A stretch of DNA of 64,000 nt from Gracilaria gracilis (lineage: Eukaryota > Rhodophyta > Florideophyceae > Gracilariales > Gracilariaceae): the NCBI GenBank assembly GCA_030374805.1, contig JARGSG010000014.1:806001-870000 (forward strand), read 5' to 3'. The notes beneath the pieces were generated by a model that had not been told where the DNA came from, searched no databases, and worked only from the letters and a program-made list of their open reading frames with translations. Position numbers and translations under genes: made by a program. How positions within the stretch are numbered: the first letter of the stretch is position 1; every line of letters begins with the position of its first letter. Positions 63,510-64,000 of the stretch are shown piece by piece.

Positions 63510-63785
63510 TAGTCGAAGGCGTTTTCTAGCCCTTCATGCGCGGGTTCAACTGTTGCAGAGGCGACGAAATGCTCTCCACGAACATGAGCGCATACACCAA
63601 CCCCGTAGCAAGTTGCTTGACGCATAAGGTCAGAATCTATTACATACACGCAAATCTCAGGTAGCACATTCTTGATCACCAACAACCCTTCACGTCCACC
63701 GTGAAGAATCAAGTCATCAAACACGCACAGCGCCGCCTGTCGTTCATACGATGGCCGATTACCTGGCATCTGCAACCAGAAAATG
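63510..63785 (-). pseudogene. Importin-5 (karyopherin beta-3)-like gene fragment
   Basis: One frame reads ERQAALCVFDDLILHGG, then VLPEICVYVIDSDLMRQATC and YGVGVCAHVRGEHF. This parallels the late HEAT repeats of importin-5 (a WGLCIFDD...VRQAAAYGLGVMA type pattern). Only about 90 residues are present. On one side it runs into the transposase's 3' flank (frame ends near 63510). On the other it meets, out of frame, another coding segment at about 63785. It may be a relic cut by transposon insertion, or a captured exon. Confidence 0.6.
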
Positions 63786-63999
63786 CTCTGTACTGCGGAC
63801 TGCTGCCGTCCTTCTTGCTGCGGATCATGCCCACGGTGGCGGGGCGGTACAACAGCGTCCTCGCGTCCGACTTGGGGTCCTCGTCCACGATGGAGTGCAC
63901 AGTATAGATCATGCGCTTCACCAAGCTGTTCGTCAGCGCCTTGGCCCTCAGAATGGGGCGGCACTGCCCATCCAGACAGTACTGTGAGCGTTGATCGCG
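63786..63999 (-). CDS. Unrecognised GC-rich coding segment, cut by window end
   Basis: The minus-strand frame from 63999 reads YCLDGQCRPILRAKALTNSL, VKRMIYTVHSIVDEDPKSDA and RTLLYRPATVGMIRSKKDGS, with strongly GC-biased third positions like the host genes. It continues out of the window at its 5' end, and its sense fades near 63786, where the importin-like frame starts. The family was not recognised. Whether both belong to one gene (through an intron outside view or a frameshift) cannot be settled. Confidence 0.45.
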
Positions 64000-64000
64000 C

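Overview
The window is nuclear DNA of a unicellular, probably plastid-bearing eukaryote. Host genes are GC-rich and mostly intronless. The few introns are short (about 85-150 bp), with GT-AG ends and branch sites such as TTCTAAC or TGCTAAC. Two proteins have plastid-type leaders, and one secreted protein ends in a hedgehog-type Hint (Hog) domain, a family known from red algae among others. I favour a red microalga, at low to moderate confidence, because nothing in the window is decisive. I found no convincing tRNA, rRNA or CRISPR.

Layout. 1-6900 is a decayed Ty1/copia retrotransposon whose reverse transcriptase is split by a second, gag-carrying element (3011-5931). 8061-49204 is a gene-dense block of about 22 host genes, arranged mostly as divergent and convergent pairs. 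In order: secreted beta-propeller, RRM protein, complex III hinge protein (UQCRH/QCR6), DCN1-like neddylation factor, WDR5, CUE-like/Smr protein, small mitochondrial-type membrane protein, SLC35E-type transporter, frameshifted DMT-like transporter, BTB protein, Sec61 gamma, ULS1-like SNF2/RING ATPase, TauE/SafE transporter, unknown multipass protein, secreted Hint protein, eIF3k, TrpD2-type phosphoribosyltransferase, Zn-finger/Tudor-like protein, SAPS-domain PP6 regulator, small membrane protein, NOPCHAP1-like protein and a 2348-residue Rav1/DMXL protein. A small TA-flanked MITE lies in the one large gap of this block.

49398-64000 is a transposon-rich, AT-richer region. It holds a foldback repeat, a nearly complete copia element with two 237-bp LTRs, two pogo-type DNA transposons that abut and share a single TA, and a PIF/Harbinger-like unit with a Myb-like ORF, a perfect 172-bp tandem duplication and an uninterrupted transposase. 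The last 500 bases hold an importin-5-like fragment joined to an unrecognised GC-rich coding segment cut by the window end.

The host genes are housekeeping in character: chromatin (WDR5, ULS1-like), ubiquitin/NEDD8 (DCN1, BTB, RING), translation and secretion (eIF3k, Sec61 gamma), phosphatase control (SAPS), V-ATPase assembly (Rav1) and transport (SLC35, TauE). They do not form one pathway. Exon junctions were worked out by hand from frame continuity and family resemblance.
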